From Paraburkholderia tagetis (GTDB lineage: Bacteria; Pseudomonadota; Gammaproteobacteria; Burkholderiales; Burkholderiaceae), in contig NZ_JAKLJA010000012.1 of assembly GCF_022213065.1 (NCBI RefSeq), forward strand, positions 123,047 to 187,046: a DNA stretch of 64,000 nt, written 5' to 3'. The translations under genes and the position numbers were made by a program. Of this stretch, positions 25,195 through 34,513 are shown piece after piece; the stretch's first letter is position 1; each line of letters begins with the position of its first letter. A model generated the notes under the pieces. The model worked only from the letters and a program-made list of their open reading frames with translations. It searched no databases and had not been told where the DNA came from.

Positions 25195-26802
25195 CTAAAA
25201 CCTCAACATCACCCGCATCAACAAATCAAACACCTTGCCGTAGGGCGGCGCGATCAGCCGCCGCGCATTGACGCGCGCCTGCGTGAACACAGGCTTCATC
25301 TGCGAGAACGTGACGAAGCCTTCGTAGCCGTGATACACGCCCATGCCGCTCGGGCCCACGCCGCCGAACGGCAACCCTTCCGCCGCGATATGCATGAGCG
25401 TCTCGTTCACCGCCATGCCGCCCGCCACGGTCTCGCGCGTCACGCGCTCGACCGTGTGCGCATCGTCGGCGTAGAGGTAGAGCGCGAGCGGCCGTGCGTG
25501 CGCATTCACGTAGTGCAACGCTTCATCAAGCGAGTCGTAGGGCACGAGCGGCAGCAGCGGCCCAAAAATCTCCTCCTGCATCAGTTGCGTGTGCGCGCTC
25601 GCGCCCGTCACGATCACGGGCGCGAAGCGCCGCGTGGCGGCGTCGCGCGGCCCGAGCGCGTGCAGTTGCGCGCCCGCGTCCCGCGCTTCGTCGGCGAGGC
25701 GTTCGAGCCGCTCGTAGTGGCGCGCCGAAATGATCGACGTGTAGTCGCGGTTGTTCGCGAAGTCTGGGTAAAGCTCGCCAAAGCGCGTGCGCGCCCGGGC
25801 GATGAAGGCGTCCTCGCTGCCGCGCGGCAGCAGCACATAATCGGGCGCGATGCAGGTTTGCCCCGCGTTGAGCGTCTTGCCAAGCAGCAGGCTGTCGACG
25901 GCATAGTCGAAGCGCGCGTGTTCGCCGATCAGCACGGGCGACTTGCCGCCCAGCTCCAGCGTGACCGGCGTGAGGTTCGCGGCGGCCGCGCGCATCACCT
26001 CGTGGCCGACGCGCGTCGATCCCGTGAAGAGCAGGTGATCGAACGGCAGCGCCGTGAACGCGGCGCCCACGGTGGCGTCGCCATTCACGACCGCCACGTG
26101 GTCGCGCGCGAAGGTCTGGCTTACCAGCTCCTCGAAGAGCGCGGAGGTGCGCGGCGTCAGCTCCGACATCTTGATCATCGCGCGGTTGCCCGCCGCGAGC
26201 GCGCACACGAGCGGGCTCGCGCCGAGCAGGAGCGGATAGTTCCACGGCACGACGATGCCCGCCACGCCGAGCGGCTGCGGCACAACGCGCGCGCGGCCCG
26301 GCGCGAGCCATTTGCCGACGCTCCGGCGCTGCGGGCGCATCCAGCGCTCGCCGTGCTTGAGCGCCGCGTCGATCTCCTGCTTGAGCACCACGAACTCGGC
26401 AAGCGCGACCTCGGCTTTCGAGCGCTGGCCGAAGTCGGCGTTCATCGCCTCCGCAAGCGCGTCCTGATTCGCGAAGAGCACCTCGCGCAGCGCCCGTAGA
26501 TTGCGCGCACGCTCGCTCCACGCGGGGAACGGCGCGCGCAGATGCGCCGCGCGCTGCGCGGCGAGCAAGGCGTGCAGCGATTCACGCGGGTCGTTCGGGT
26601 CATTCGTGGCGTTCGTGGCGCCCGCAGTGCGTTCGGCGCTTGCGGCGTTGGGGTTGTTCGTGGCGTTCGGGGCGCTCGGGTTGCTCGGGTTGCTCGGTTC
26701 GCCCGCACGGCCGGACGGGGCGTTCTGCGCGCCACGGCCAGGCTCGCCGCCGCTGTCACTGCCGTCCTGACGCGCGAGTGCTTCGGGCAAATCCTGTTTC
26801 AT
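25195..26802 (-). CDS. Aldehyde dehydrogenase, coniferyl-aldehyde dehydrogenase type
   Basis: A 535-residue NAD(P)-dependent aldehyde dehydrogenase. Signature sites: PWNYPLLLG, FTGSTRVGHEV (cofactor loop), VTLELGGKSPV (general-base Glu) and LNAGQTCIAPDYVL (nucleophilic Cys). The C-terminus GPSGMGVYHGYEGFVTFS and the hydrophobic tail resemble the coniferyl/medium-chain class that includes E. coli-type CalB proteins. Residues ~20-75 are an unusual Asn/Pro/Ala/Thr-rich stretch before the catalytic domain starts. The ATG at 26802 with GAGGA upstream is preferred to the open frame up to 26835. It ends 14 bp from the end of the FlhX gene, tail to tail. Confidence 0.88.
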   Translation of the reverse strand: MKQDLPEALARQDGSDSGGEPGRGAQNAPSGRAGEPSNPSNPSAPNATNNPNAASAERTAGATNATNDPNDPRESLHALLAAQRAAHLRAPFPAWSERARNLRALREVLFANQDALAEAMNADFGQRSKAEVALAEFVVLKQEIDAALKHGERWMRPQRRSVGKWLAPGRARVVPQPLGVAGIVVPWNYPLLLGASPLVCALAAGNRAMIKMSELTPRTSALFEELVSQTFARDHVAVVNGDATVGAAFTALPFDHLLFTGSTRVGHEVMRAAAANLTPVTLELGGKSPVLIGEHARFDYAVDSLLLGKTLNAGQTCIAPDYVLLPRGSEDAFIARARTRFGELYPDFANNRDYTSIISARHYERLERLADEARDAGAQLHALGPRDAATRRFAPVIVTGASAHTQLMQEEIFGPLLPLVPYDSLDEALHYVNAHARPLALYLYADDAHTVERVTRETVAGGMAVNETLMHIAAEGLPFGGVGPSGMGVYHGYEGFVTFSQMKPVFTQARVNARRLIAPPYGKVFDLLMRVMLRF

Positions 26803-26923
26803 GGTCGGTCCTCGTGAGGATGGCGCAGTGGCCATGCCGGGTTGCGATGCAATTCTGATGCCGTCATGCCGTGCTGTGCCGTTGGGCCTCGGCGCTATCG
26901 CCCAAGCCGCGCGGCGCTGTCAT

Positions 26924-28669
26924 TCACACCGCGAGATAGTCCGGCGGCAGCGCCCGCGCGATCAGCGCCGCGTGATCGAAGCGCGCAGGCAGCGTGCCGA
27001 ATACGCGTCCGCAGTCGGCGGCGTGCTCGTCGAGACGCGTGGCGATGAACGCCTCGGCCACCTCGGGCGGTCCCGCGCGCAGCAGCATGGCCTGCGCGAT
27101 CAGCACGATCTGCTGGGCGATGTGCCGCGCGCTGGCTTCGCGCGTGCCGGGCGCGCCGTTGAGCAGCACCGAGAGCTGATCGAGCGCGGCGCAAAGCGCG
27201 GGATGCCCCGTCGCCTCGCGTCGCCACGCGAGAAAGAGCGCTTGGGCGGCGTCGGCGTCGCGTTCCAGCGCGCGCAGCACATCGAGGCACATGACGTTGC
27301 CCGAGCCTTCCCAGATCGAATTGACGGGCGCCTCGCGGTAGAAGCGCGCCATCGGGCCTTCCTCGACGTAGCCGTTGCCGCCCCAGACCTCCATCGCCTC
27401 GCCCGTGAACGCGAGCGCGCGCTTGCAGACCCAGAATTTCGCGGCTGGTGTGACGATGCGCCGCCAGGCGCGGGCTTCGCGTGCACGGTCGCTCTCATCC
27501 GCGCCAGTTCCGGCTGCTTGAGCGCCATTCGTGCCAGTCGCGTTGTCGCTTTCTTCGAACGCCTGCGCGAGCCGCATGAACAGCACCGTGGCCGCTTCGG
27601 ATTCGAGCGCGAGATCGGCGAGCACGTTCTGCATGAGCGGCTGATCGGCGAGCTTGCGGCCGAACGCGCTGCGGTGCCGCGCATGATGGATCGCCTGCAC
27701 CAGCGCCGCGCGCATGAGCGCCGTGCTGCCGATCACGCAATCGAGCCGCGTGTAGTTCGCCATTTCGATGATGGTCGCCACGCCCCGGCCTTCATCGCCG
27801 ATCATCACGCCGAAGGCGTCGAAGAACTCCACCTCGCTGCTCGCGTTCGAGCGGTTGCCGAGCTTGTCCTTCAGGCGCTGGACGTGGACGGCGTTTTTCG
27901 TGCCGTCGGGTTTGAAGCGCGGCACGAAGAAGCACGACAGCCCCTCATGCTCCGTGGTGCGCGCGAGTACCAGATGCGCGTCGCACTGCGGCGCGGAGAA
28001 GAACCACTTGTGGCCGGTGAGCAGGTAATCGGCGCCGCGCCCGCCGGCGATGCCCGCCGGCCGTGCCAGCGTGCGGTTGCTGCGCACGTCCGAGCCGCCC
28101 TGTTTTTCGGTCATGCCCATGCCGATCATCATCGAGCGCTTGGCGGCGAGCGGCACGTCGCGCGGGTCATGCTCGCGCGCATAGAGCCGCTCGCGCAGCG
28201 CTTCGAACAGCGCTGGCTCGCGTTGCAGCACGGGGATGCTCGCGAAGGTCATGGTGAGCGGGCAGAGCGAGCCCGATTCGAGCTGCGCGTGCAGGAAATA
28301 GCCGGCGCAGCGCGCGGCCATCGCGCCCGGACGCGGCTCCGAGAACGGTAGCGCATGCAGGCCTTCGGCGCGCAGCAGCACGAGCAGGTCGTGCCAGGCG
28401 GGATGGAATTCGAGCGCGTCGATACGCTCGCCGCGCGGGCTATGCGTGTGCAGCTCGGGTGCGTGGCGGTTGGCGAGATCGGCGAGCGCGAGCGTGGGCG
28501 CCGCGCCCAGCGTCGCGCCGTGACGCACGAGCGTCTCGCGATGCCAGAGCGCGCCAGCGCGCGCGAGCGCCTCGCCCAGCGCGGCATCGGCCGTGAAAAG
28601 GTTGTAATCGGCGAGCGGCGGCGCCTGATTCGTGACTTCGTGGGTGGTGCCGGGGTCCATCGAGTCCAT
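26924..28669 (-). CDS. Acyl-CoA dehydrogenase, AidB-like
   Basis: A 581-residue flavoprotein of the AidB subgroup of acyl-CoA dehydrogenases. It has an N-terminal AidB-type segment (ADYNLFTADAALGEALARAG), MTEKQGGSDVRSNRT (the FAD/substrate motif of AidB: EKQGGSDVR), the GHKWFFSAPQCDAHLVLART segment and a C-terminal helical domain with MEVWGGNGYVEEGPMARFYR. AidB in E. coli is induced by alkylation stress and binds DNA; whether this protein has that role or oxidises a branched acyl-CoA cannot be read from sequence. The ATG at 28669 has GGAG 6 nt upstream. A short NATGTNGAQAAGTGADESD-like linker (residues ~385-405) interrupts the C-terminal domain. Confidence 0.87.
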   Translation of the reverse strand: MDSMDPGTTHEVTNQAPPLADYNLFTADAALGEALARAGALWHRETLVRHGATLGAAPTLALADLANRHAPELHTHSPRGERIDALEFHPAWHDLLVLLRAEGLHALPFSEPRPGAMAARCAGYFLHAQLESGSLCPLTMTFASIPVLQREPALFEALRERLYAREHDPRDVPLAAKRSMMIGMGMTEKQGGSDVRSNRTLARPAGIAGGRGADYLLTGHKWFFSAPQCDAHLVLARTTEHEGLSCFFVPRFKPDGTKNAVHVQRLKDKLGNRSNASSEVEFFDAFGVMIGDEGRGVATIIEMANYTRLDCVIGSTALMRAALVQAIHHARHRSAFGRKLADQPLMQNVLADLALESEAATVLFMRLAQAFEESDNATGTNGAQAAGTGADESDRAREARAWRRIVTPAAKFWVCKRALAFTGEAMEVWGGNGYVEEGPMARFYREAPVNSIWEGSGNVMCLDVLRALERDADAAQALFLAWRREATGHPALCAALDQLSVLLNGAPGTREASARHIAQQIVLIAQAMLLRAGPPEVAEAFIATRLDEHAADCGRVFGTLPARFDHAALIARALPPDYLAV

Positions 28670-29096
28670 GGTTGTCTCCATCGGCGGCGTGGCGGTGTGA
28701 TGCTACCCGCCTACGCGACCCGAGGATTAGAGGAAGGGTTCTGACATAAAAGCCGCCTCAATCCTAAGATGCTTCCTGCACTGCGCGAAAGCGAAAATAG
28801 AACGAGCGTGCATCTAGCGTGCCTCAAGCGCGTTTTGCATGCAACGCCAGCCATCGCCTGACACGCATCTTCCCGTTCTCCTGCAAGTTTTCCGCTTCTC
28901 ATGTGAAGCGTCATCACGAGGCGTATTGCGCTTCGTGATGACGTGGCATTGACGAAGCGCGGCCCGATCCAAAGGTTTTCGTCAAACAATGTGCGGCGCA
29001 CGCTCCCGCCGTATTTTCGGGATTTCGGACTCCCTATAATCGCGCCGCACTGTGGCGTGTCAGTTGACGCGTCCGCGAACAGGAGAACCCGCCTCG
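28670..29096. other. Divergent intergenic region upstream of the OmpA-like gene
   Basis: 427 bp without a supportable gene. It is less GC-rich than its surroundings. A TATAAT (29035-29040) lies 57 bp upstream of the OmpA-like start; no good -35 sits at 16-18 bp. It must also hold the promoter of the AidB-like gene on the minus strand. Confidence 0.5.
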
Positions 29097-30929
29097 ATGA
29101 GCATCAACGTCTTTCACCTGCTGGAAACGGTCCTGAGCGACGATGTCGTGCGCACACTCGCTGGCCGCTTCGGTCTCTCGCCCGATCTCACCCGCAAGGT
29201 CGCAGGCGCCGCCGCTCCGGCCATCGTCGCCGCGCTCATGCATCGCGCCAGCACGCCCGAGGGCGCGCGCGGCCTCTTCTCCACCATCATGTCGCCGGAC
29301 GTGAATGCGCTGATCGGCAAGCAACTGCCCGATCTGCTCGCGAGCACGTCAGGCGTGAGCCAGCTCGAAACCGCGGGCCGTGAACTGATCCAGAAGGCTG
29401 CGGGCATCAATGTCGGCGAGCTTGCCGACGCCGTGGCCGCACAAACCGGCGCGGCGCAATCGACGGCCTTCTCGCTGACCGGTGTGGTCGGCGCGGCGGT
29501 CATGGGCGTTCTGAAGCATCACTTCACGGCTTCGCAGGGCTCTATCGGACAACTGCCTACGCTGCTCGGCCATCAACTGTCGTCGGTCAATGCAAGCCTC
29601 ACCGACCGTCTCGCGCAGGCCGTGGGCCTCGGCAGCGCGGCGACCTTCTCGGATTCGATTCTCACGCGCCTGAAGGACGTCACGACGCATCTGGACCGTC
29701 CGGAGCCGACCATGCGCCCCGTTCCGGCCGCCGTGCCGCCGCAGACCATCGCGCACCCCGCGCCGCCGATCGCGCCCGAGAAGCGCGGGCATTCGTGGCT
29801 GTGGTGGCTGCTGGCCGCAATCGCCGTGGTCATCGCGTTCTTCGCGCTGCGCTCGTGCCAGCGCCACAACGTCGCCGAAGACACGCAGGCTGCCTCGGCG
29901 GTTGCTGCGTCGGACGCTGGCGCACCCGCAGCAGAAGCCGCAACGGATGCGAGCGGCGCCATCGCGCTTGCCGCTTCGGACGCAGCGGCTCCGGACGCAG
30001 TGGCTTCGGACGCAGCAGCATCGGCCGCTGCGGTTTCGACCGCCGCAGCATCGGCCGCCGCAGCCTCGGACGCAGTGGCATCCGGTGTATCTGCTGCCGA
30101 GGCGGCCTCGTCGGCGAACGATGCCGCGCCGGCGCCGACCCAGGATTCGCACTTCTCGTTCACGGTCGACAAGGCCGGCGTGCCGACGGTCACCGCGACG
30201 GTGGGGACCCAGGCGGAGAAAGCCCAGCTTGTCGACGCGCTCACGAAGCGCTTCGGCGAGGGCAAGTTCAACGCCAACGTGACGGTCGATGCCGCAACGA
30301 AGCCCGCCGCCTGGCTCGCGCATCTCGACGGCCTGCTGCCGTTGCTCGCGCTGCCCGGCGCCGAAGTGAAGATCGACGGCTCGCACGTGGAGTTGAGCGG
30401 GGCGGCGGCGGACGCCAGGCTCGGCTGGCTCGACAAGCTCAAGGCGCTGTTCGGCTCGGGCTTCGACATCGGCGTATTCAACGTGCAAAAGGCCGTGGCC
30501 GACGCCACGCAGTCGTTCCGCGACGCGGTGAAGGGCCTGTTCGGCCCCGATGCCTCGTGCGCTTCCGCGGACGTCGTGAAGGTGTTCAACCTGCAAGTGC
30601 TGAACTTCGCGACGGGCAGCACGACGATCCCGGCTCCGGCGGGCGAGGATCTGCGCCAGTCGGCCAAGGTGCTCAACGCATGCGCGAAGGAAGGCAAGCC
30701 GGTGAAGATCGAAATTGCCGGCTATTCGGATAACGTCGGCAACAAGGCGAGCAATCTCACGCTCTCCAAACGGCGCGCGCAGGCCGTGCGCACGTATCTG
30801 GTCGCGCATGGCGTGAATGCGTCGACGCTCACCGCCGAGGGTTACGGCGAGGCCAACCCGGTCGACAGCAACGACACCGAGGGCGGGCGCTTCCGCAACC
30901 GACGCATCGAGTTCGTAGCAAAGCAGTAA
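29097..30929 (+). CDS. DUF937 (YidB-like) - transmembrane - OmpA C-terminal domain fusion protein
   Basis: A 610-residue envelope protein with an unusual domain order. Residues ~1-205: DUF937/YidB-like helical region (MSINVFHLLETVLSDDVVRT, GRFGLSPDLTRKVAGAAAPA). Residues ~228-248: one transmembrane helix (SWLWWLLAAIAVVIAFFALR). Residues ~258-350: Ala/Ser/Asp/Val-rich linker made of ASDAA-like repeats. Residues ~365-460: a BON-like region (VTATVGTQAEKAQLVDALTK). Residues ~490-610: an OmpA peptidoglycan-binding domain with FATGSTTIPAPAG and the IEIAGYSDNVGNKASNLTLS / KRRAQAVRTYLVAHGV motif, keeping the Asp and Arg that bind diaminopimelate. It probably anchors an inner-membrane protein to peptidoglycan. 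AGGAG precedes the ATG. A perfect terminator follows 83 bp downstream. Confidence 0.85.
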   Translation: MSINVFHLLETVLSDDVVRTLAGRFGLSPDLTRKVAGAAAPAIVAALMHRASTPEGARGLFSTIMSPDVNALIGKQLPDLLASTSGVSQLETAGRELIQKAAGINVGELADAVAAQTGAAQSTAFSLTGVVGAAVMGVLKHHFTASQGSIGQLPTLLGHQLSSVNASLTDRLAQAVGLGSAATFSDSILTRLKDVTTHLDRPEPTMRPVPAAVPPQTIAHPAPPIAPEKRGHSWLWWLLAAIAVVIAFFALRSCQRHNVAEDTQAASAVAASDAGAPAAEAATDASGAIALAASDAAAPDAVASDAAASAAAVSTAAASAAAASDAVASGVSAAEAASSANDAAPAPTQDSHFSFTVDKAGVPTVTATVGTQAEKAQLVDALTKRFGEGKFNANVTVDAATKPAAWLAHLDGLLPLLALPGAEVKIDGSHVELSGAAADARLGWLDKLKALFGSGFDIGVFNVQKAVADATQSFRDAVKGLFGPDASCASADVVKVFNLQVLNFATGSTTIPAPAGEDLRQSAKVLNACAKEGKPVKIEIAGYSDNVGNKASNLTLSKRRAQAVRTYLVAHGVNASTLTAEGYGEANPVDSNDTEGGRFRNRRIEFVAKQ

Positions 30930-31011
30930 GTAGCAGGCAGCAGGCAGTAAGCGCAAAGCGCGTTACGCGGCGCGCAGCGCGAGAGAGACCACCTATAAAA
31001 AAGCGCGTAAG

Positions 31012-31042
31012 GAGCCGTCCGGTGTGAGCCGGACGGCTCTTT
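31012..31042 (+). terminator. Terminator after the OmpA-like gene
   Basis: A perfect 11-bp stem GAGCCGTCCGG / CCGGACGGCTC with a 6-nt loop, followed by TTT. The short T run makes it of moderate strength. Confidence 0.75.
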
Positions 31043-31146
31043 CACATTGGGTCGCCCCGCTGTGCCGCCCCGTGCCGCCCCGTGCCGCGCAAGCGGCGCT
31101 GCCGATGCGTTGGTGCACCGGCGCATCAACGCTTCATCGACCCCCA

Positions 31147-32094
31147 TCAGCGCGCATCGGCGGCGGGCTTTTCGAGGCCGGGCGGGCGCACGAAGTCGTC
31201 GAGGAACGTGGACGGCTTGCCGTATTCCTCGCGCGCCACGGCGAGCCACGCGCGTGCGGCGTGCGAGAGATAGCCGCTGCGCTTCCAGCCGATGGCCATG
31301 TCCCAGGCGATCTGCGGATCCGTGACGGGCAGGCAGGTGAAGCGCGCGGCGTCGAGCCGGCGCACATAGGGCGCGGGCAGCAGCGCGATGCCCACGCCCG
31401 CGAGCACGAGCGCCGCCATCAGGTCCCAGTGGCCGCTGCGGCCCACGATTTGCGGCGTGAAACCCGCCGTGCGGCAGGCGGCGAGCACGACGTCGTTCAG
31501 CGCGAGGCTTTCGCCATAGAACACGAACGGCTCGCTGGCGAGCTCGGCGAGCGGCACGCCTGGCGCGCCGTCCCAGCGCGAGCCGCGCGGCGCCACCAGC
31601 CACAGGAGTTCATGCGACATCGGCAGCACGTCGATCTGGTTAGGGTCGACCGGCAGCAGCACGCCGCCCAGCTCGAGTTCGCCGGAGATGAGCGCGGCCT
31701 CGATCGCGCGCGAGCCCTGCTCGAAGAGCTTGAGTTCGATCTTCGGATAGCGCTGGCGGAACGCGGCGATGGCGGGCGTAAAGAGCGAGCCGCCCATCGG
31801 CGGAATGCCGATGGTGAGCTCGCCGCGCCCGAGCGTGCCCAGATCGGCGAGTTCGGCCTGCAAGCGCGCTTGCGCCGCGAGCACATCCTGGCCGCGCTGG
31901 TAGACGATGCGCCCGGCGTCGGTGAGCACCATCTGGCGCGCGTCGCGCAGCAGCAGCGGGGTGCCGGTCTCGTCCTCCAGCGCCTTCACCATTTTGCTGA
32001 TGGTGGGCTGGGTCACGTGCAGTTGCTCGGCGGCGGCGGTAAAGCTCTGCTGCCGCACCACCTCGATGAAATAGCGAAGCGCGCGCAATTCCAT
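31147..32094 (-). CDS. LysR-family transcriptional regulator, CidR-like
   Basis: A 315-residue LysR regulator. The N-terminal winged helix-turn-helix (MELRALRYFIEVVRQQSFTA, AAEQLHVTQPTISKMVKALE) is followed by a periplasmic-binding-protein-like effector domain (residues ~90-300). It is divergent from cidA/lrgA, and the CidR name is given on that basis: CidR in Gram-positives activates cidAB in response to acetate or overflow metabolism. The ATG at 32094 has GAGGAG upstream; the frame is open to 32163 but runs into the operator region. Confidence 0.88.
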   Translation of the reverse strand: MELRALRYFIEVVRQQSFTAAAEQLHVTQPTISKMVKALEDETGTPLLLRDARQMVLTDAGRIVYQRGQDVLAAQARLQAELADLGTLGRGELTIGIPPMGGSLFTPAIAAFRQRYPKIELKLFEQGSRAIEAALISGELELGGVLLPVDPNQIDVLPMSHELLWLVAPRGSRWDGAPGVPLAELASEPFVFYGESLALNDVVLAACRTAGFTPQIVGRSGHWDLMAALVLAGVGIALLPAPYVRRLDAARFTCLPVTDPQIAWDMAIGWKRSGYLSHAARAWLAVAREEYGKPSTFLDDFVRPPGLEKPAADAR

Positions 32095-32154
32095 GGTTAC
32101 GTCTCCTCTCGGCGTGACGATCGGTCTAACTATCTGGCTATCGGCTTGGCCGTC

Positions 32155-32222
32155 ACATTCCATTATGGAATGTAATTGATAAGACTAAGTCATTTTATTT
32201 ATGTTGCGACGCAACCTATACT
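32155..32222 (+). promoter_or_regulatory. Putative CidR operator and cidA promoter
   Basis: A perfect inverted repeat ACATTCCA-TTA-TGGAATGT (32155-32173) satisfies the LysR T-N11-A rule (T 32158 / A 32170). About 45 bp downstream is a -10-like TATACT (32217-32222), and the ATG of cidA is at 32255. The layout fits a LysR activation site upstream of a weak -35. Confidence 0.65.
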
Positions 32223-32254
32223 GACTTCCATTCCATTGTCACCTAGGGTTTGCC

Positions 32255-32713
32255 ATGACTGCACCTAACACCTCCGCACCGGCCGCGCAAATGGCCGCGC
32301 AAACGCGCGGGCTCGCGCGCGTCGGCCGGATTGTGGCGCAGTCGGCGTTGCTCGCCGGAGTCTGGTTCGCCGCCGATGCACTCGTGCGCGCCGCGCATCT
32401 GCCGGTGCCGGGCGGCGTGGTGGGCCTCGTGCTGCTGCTCGCGCTGCTTTTTTGCGGCGGCGTGACGCCGCGCTGGGTGAAGGCGGGCGCGGACTGGCTG
32501 CTCTCCGACATGTTGCTGTTCTTCATCCCCGCCGCCGTGGCGGCCGTGCAGTACGGCGGTCTCTTTCGCGCCGATGGCTGGCGCCTCGCGCTGGTGGTGG
32601 CCGGCGGCACGCTGATGGTGATGGTGGCCGTGGCTTTCGCGGTGGATCAGGCCGCGCGGCTGGAGCGCCGCCTCGCGCTGCGCCGCGTGCGCCACGCGCG
32701 GGCGCGGGCCTGA
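32255..32713 (+). CDS. CidA/LrgA family holin-like protein
   Basis: A 152-residue membrane protein with four hydrophobic segments (SALLAGVWFAADALVRAA, VPGGVVGLVLLLALLFCGGV, LLSDMLLFFIPAAVAAVQYG, LALVVAGGTLMVMVAVAFAV). The PVPGGVVGLVLLL and FFIPAAVA motifs are characteristic of CidA/LrgA, which act with CidB/LrgB in control of autolysis or pyruvate/overflow transport. It forms an operon with the cidB/lrgB gene 98 bp downstream, divergent from the LysR regulator. Confidence 0.88.
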   Translation: MTAPNTSAPAAQMAAQTRGLARVGRIVAQSALLAGVWFAADALVRAAHLPVPGGVVGLVLLLALLFCGGVTPRWVKAGADWLLSDMLLFFIPAAVAAVQYGGLFRADGWRLALVVAGGTLMVMVAVAFAVDQAARLERRLALRRVRHARARA

Positions 32714-32811
32714 GCGCTCCGGTTTCAACGCACCCAACGCATCTGGCGCACGTAATTCACCCCAAAAGCGCCTGAAGCACCCCAGGCACGAATGACAAGG
32801 ATGATCCCGTC

Positions 32812-33534
32812 ATGAACACGTTCTATGCATCCCTGTTCGCCGACGACGCCTCGCGGCTGATCGCCGCCGGCTGCTTCGTCCTCACGGTCGCGCTCTATTT
32901 CGCCGCGAAGGCGCTGTACGCGCGCTTTCGCTCGCCGTGGCTCACGCCGATGATCGCGGTGCCGGCCGTGCTGGGCACGATCGTGCTGCTGCTGCACATT
33001 CCGTATCCCGTCTACTTCCACGACACGCGCTGGCTCATGTGGCTGCTCGGCCCGGCCACCGTTGCGTTCGCCGTGCCGATCTACGAATACCGCGAACTGC
33101 TCAAGCGTCACTGGATCTCGCTGGCCGTGGGCGTGACGGTGGGCATCGTGGTGGCCGTGGGCGGCTCGCTCGCGCTCGCCAAGCTCCTGCATCTGTCGCC
33201 CGAATTGCAGCGCAGCTTGATGACGCGCTCGGTTTCCACGCCATTCGCGCTCGCGGTCTCCGACAAGATTCACGCGCCGCGCGACCTCACCGCGCTCTTC
33301 GTGATCGCCACGGGCGTGTGCGGGATGCTGTTCGGCGAACTGGTGCTCGGCTTCGTGCCGCTGCGCACGCGGCTTGCGCGTGGCGCGCTGTTTGGTGCGG
33401 CGGCGCACGGCGTGGGCACCGCGAAGGCGCGCGAGCTGGGCAGCGAGGAAGGCGTGGTCGCGAGCCTCACGATGATGATCGCGGGCGTGGTGATGGTGCT
33501 GCTCGCGCCGGCGCTGGGCTTCCTGCCGGTCTAG
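32812..33534 (+). CDS. CidB/LrgB family membrane protein
   Basis: A 240-residue polytopic membrane protein with the LrgB signature segments TPMIAVPAVLGTIVLL, WLLGPATVAFAVPIYEYREL, SVSTPFALAVSDKIHAPRDL and AAAHGVGTAKARELGSEEGV. It is the partner of the CidA-like protein. Its ATG follows an AAGGATG ribosome site. Confidence 0.92.
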   Translation: MNTFYASLFADDASRLIAAGCFVLTVALYFAAKALYARFRSPWLTPMIAVPAVLGTIVLLLHIPYPVYFHDTRWLMWLLGPATVAFAVPIYEYRELLKRHWISLAVGVTVGIVVAVGGSLALAKLLHLSPELQRSLMTRSVSTPFALAVSDKIHAPRDLTALFVIATGVCGMLFGELVLGFVPLRTRLARGALFGAAAHGVGTAKARELGSEEGVVASLTMMIAGVVMVLLAPALGFLPV

Positions 33535-33654
33535 GCGACGACCGTCTTCCGGGTGTGCCGTTGCGTCGCGGCCACGCGCCATTTCACGATGTCGCGACAC
33601 GCCTATGATCCTGCCTGTTGCCGCGGATCATGCGGTTCATTGTCGCTGCGTCTC

Positions 33655-34425
33655 ATGTCTCCCATTTCGATCATCATCCCGTGCTTCAACGGCGCCGCCA
33701 CGCTGGCGCGCGCGCTGGAGAGCTGCCTCGCGCAGCCCGAGGCCACTCAAATCTTCGTCGTCGACGACGGCTCGACCGATTCCTCCGCGTCCATCGCTCG
33801 CGTCCATGCCATGCGCGACGCGCGCGTGCGCCTGCTGCAAACGGTGACCAACGGCGGCGCGGCCCGCGCGCGCAACTGGGCGGCGCTTCATGCGGCCACG
33901 CCGCTCGTCGCCTTTCTCGACGCCGACGACGAATACTTGCCCGGCGCGCTCGCCGCCGCCCACGCGCACCTCGAGCAGCGTCCGCATGAAGCGGCGATTC
34001 GCCTCGACGTCGACTATGTGGGGTTTCCCGAGCGCCTGACGACGCATCCGGACTTCGAAAAGTACGCCACCGTACTGAGCAATACGGTGCCGAGCAGCCT
34101 CGTGATCCGCCGCAGCGCCTTCCTCGCGCTGGGCGGCTTTCCGATGGACGACTTCTTCCGCCGCCAGGGCGGCGAGGACGGCGCGTTCTCGTGGGCGCTG
34201 CGTGAGATCTTCGGGCAGCGCCGCTTCACGGGTCAGAAACAGGTGCGCATGCATTATCACGAGGGCATACATGCGGAGCGTTTTCTGAACATCCAGATGG
34301 GCTTCGTCGAAGCAGACCCGTCCATGACAGCCGAAACCGTGCGCTGCTCGCAGGCCTTTCTCGACGCCGCGATCGCGAGCGTGCAGCAGATGCGCGCGCT
34401 CGATCTGGCGCGGCCCGATAGCTGA
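33655..34425 (+). CDS. Family 2 glycosyltransferase
   Basis: A 256-residue inverting (GT-A fold) glycosyltransferase. The N-terminus MSPISIIIPCFNGAATLARA is followed by FVVDDGSTDSS (nucleotide-binding Asp) and LVAFLDADDEYLPG (DxD metal site). The acceptor is unknown. It follows the cidAB operon by 120 bp. The frame is open further upstream, but this start gives the normal GT2 N-terminus. The enzyme has no membrane segment. Confidence 0.85.
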   Translation: MSPISIIIPCFNGAATLARALESCLAQPEATQIFVVDDGSTDSSASIARVHAMRDARVRLLQTVTNGGAARARNWAALHAATPLVAFLDADDEYLPGALAAAHAHLEQRPHEAAIRLDVDYVGFPERLTTHPDFEKYATVLSNTVPSSLVIRRSAFLALGGFPMDDFFRRQGGEDGAFSWALREIFGQRRFTGQKQVRMHYHEGIHAERFLNIQMGFVEADPSMTAETVRCSQAFLDAAIASVQQMRALDLARPDS

Positions 34426-34494
34426 ATCCGCCCACGGCACGCCGCACGAGCGAATCTGTGTCGCGCGGGCGCCATCCAACTGGCCGTCTCGTTT

Positions 34495-34503
34495 TGCTAC
34501 AAT
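34495..34503 (+). promoter_or_regulatory. Extended -10 promoter of the SAH riboswitch-ahcY unit
   Basis: TG-C-TACAAT (TG 34495-34496, -10 34498-34503) lies a few bases upstream of the riboswitch, where the transcript is expected to begin. No clear -35 is present, as is common with extended -10 promoters. Confidence 0.6.
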
Positions 34504-34513
34504 CACGCCTCGT

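Noticed and set aside
28711..29001. Minus-strand open frame of 96 codons in the intergenic region
   Set aside because: No ribosome site, no conserved features, and the region must hold two promoters.
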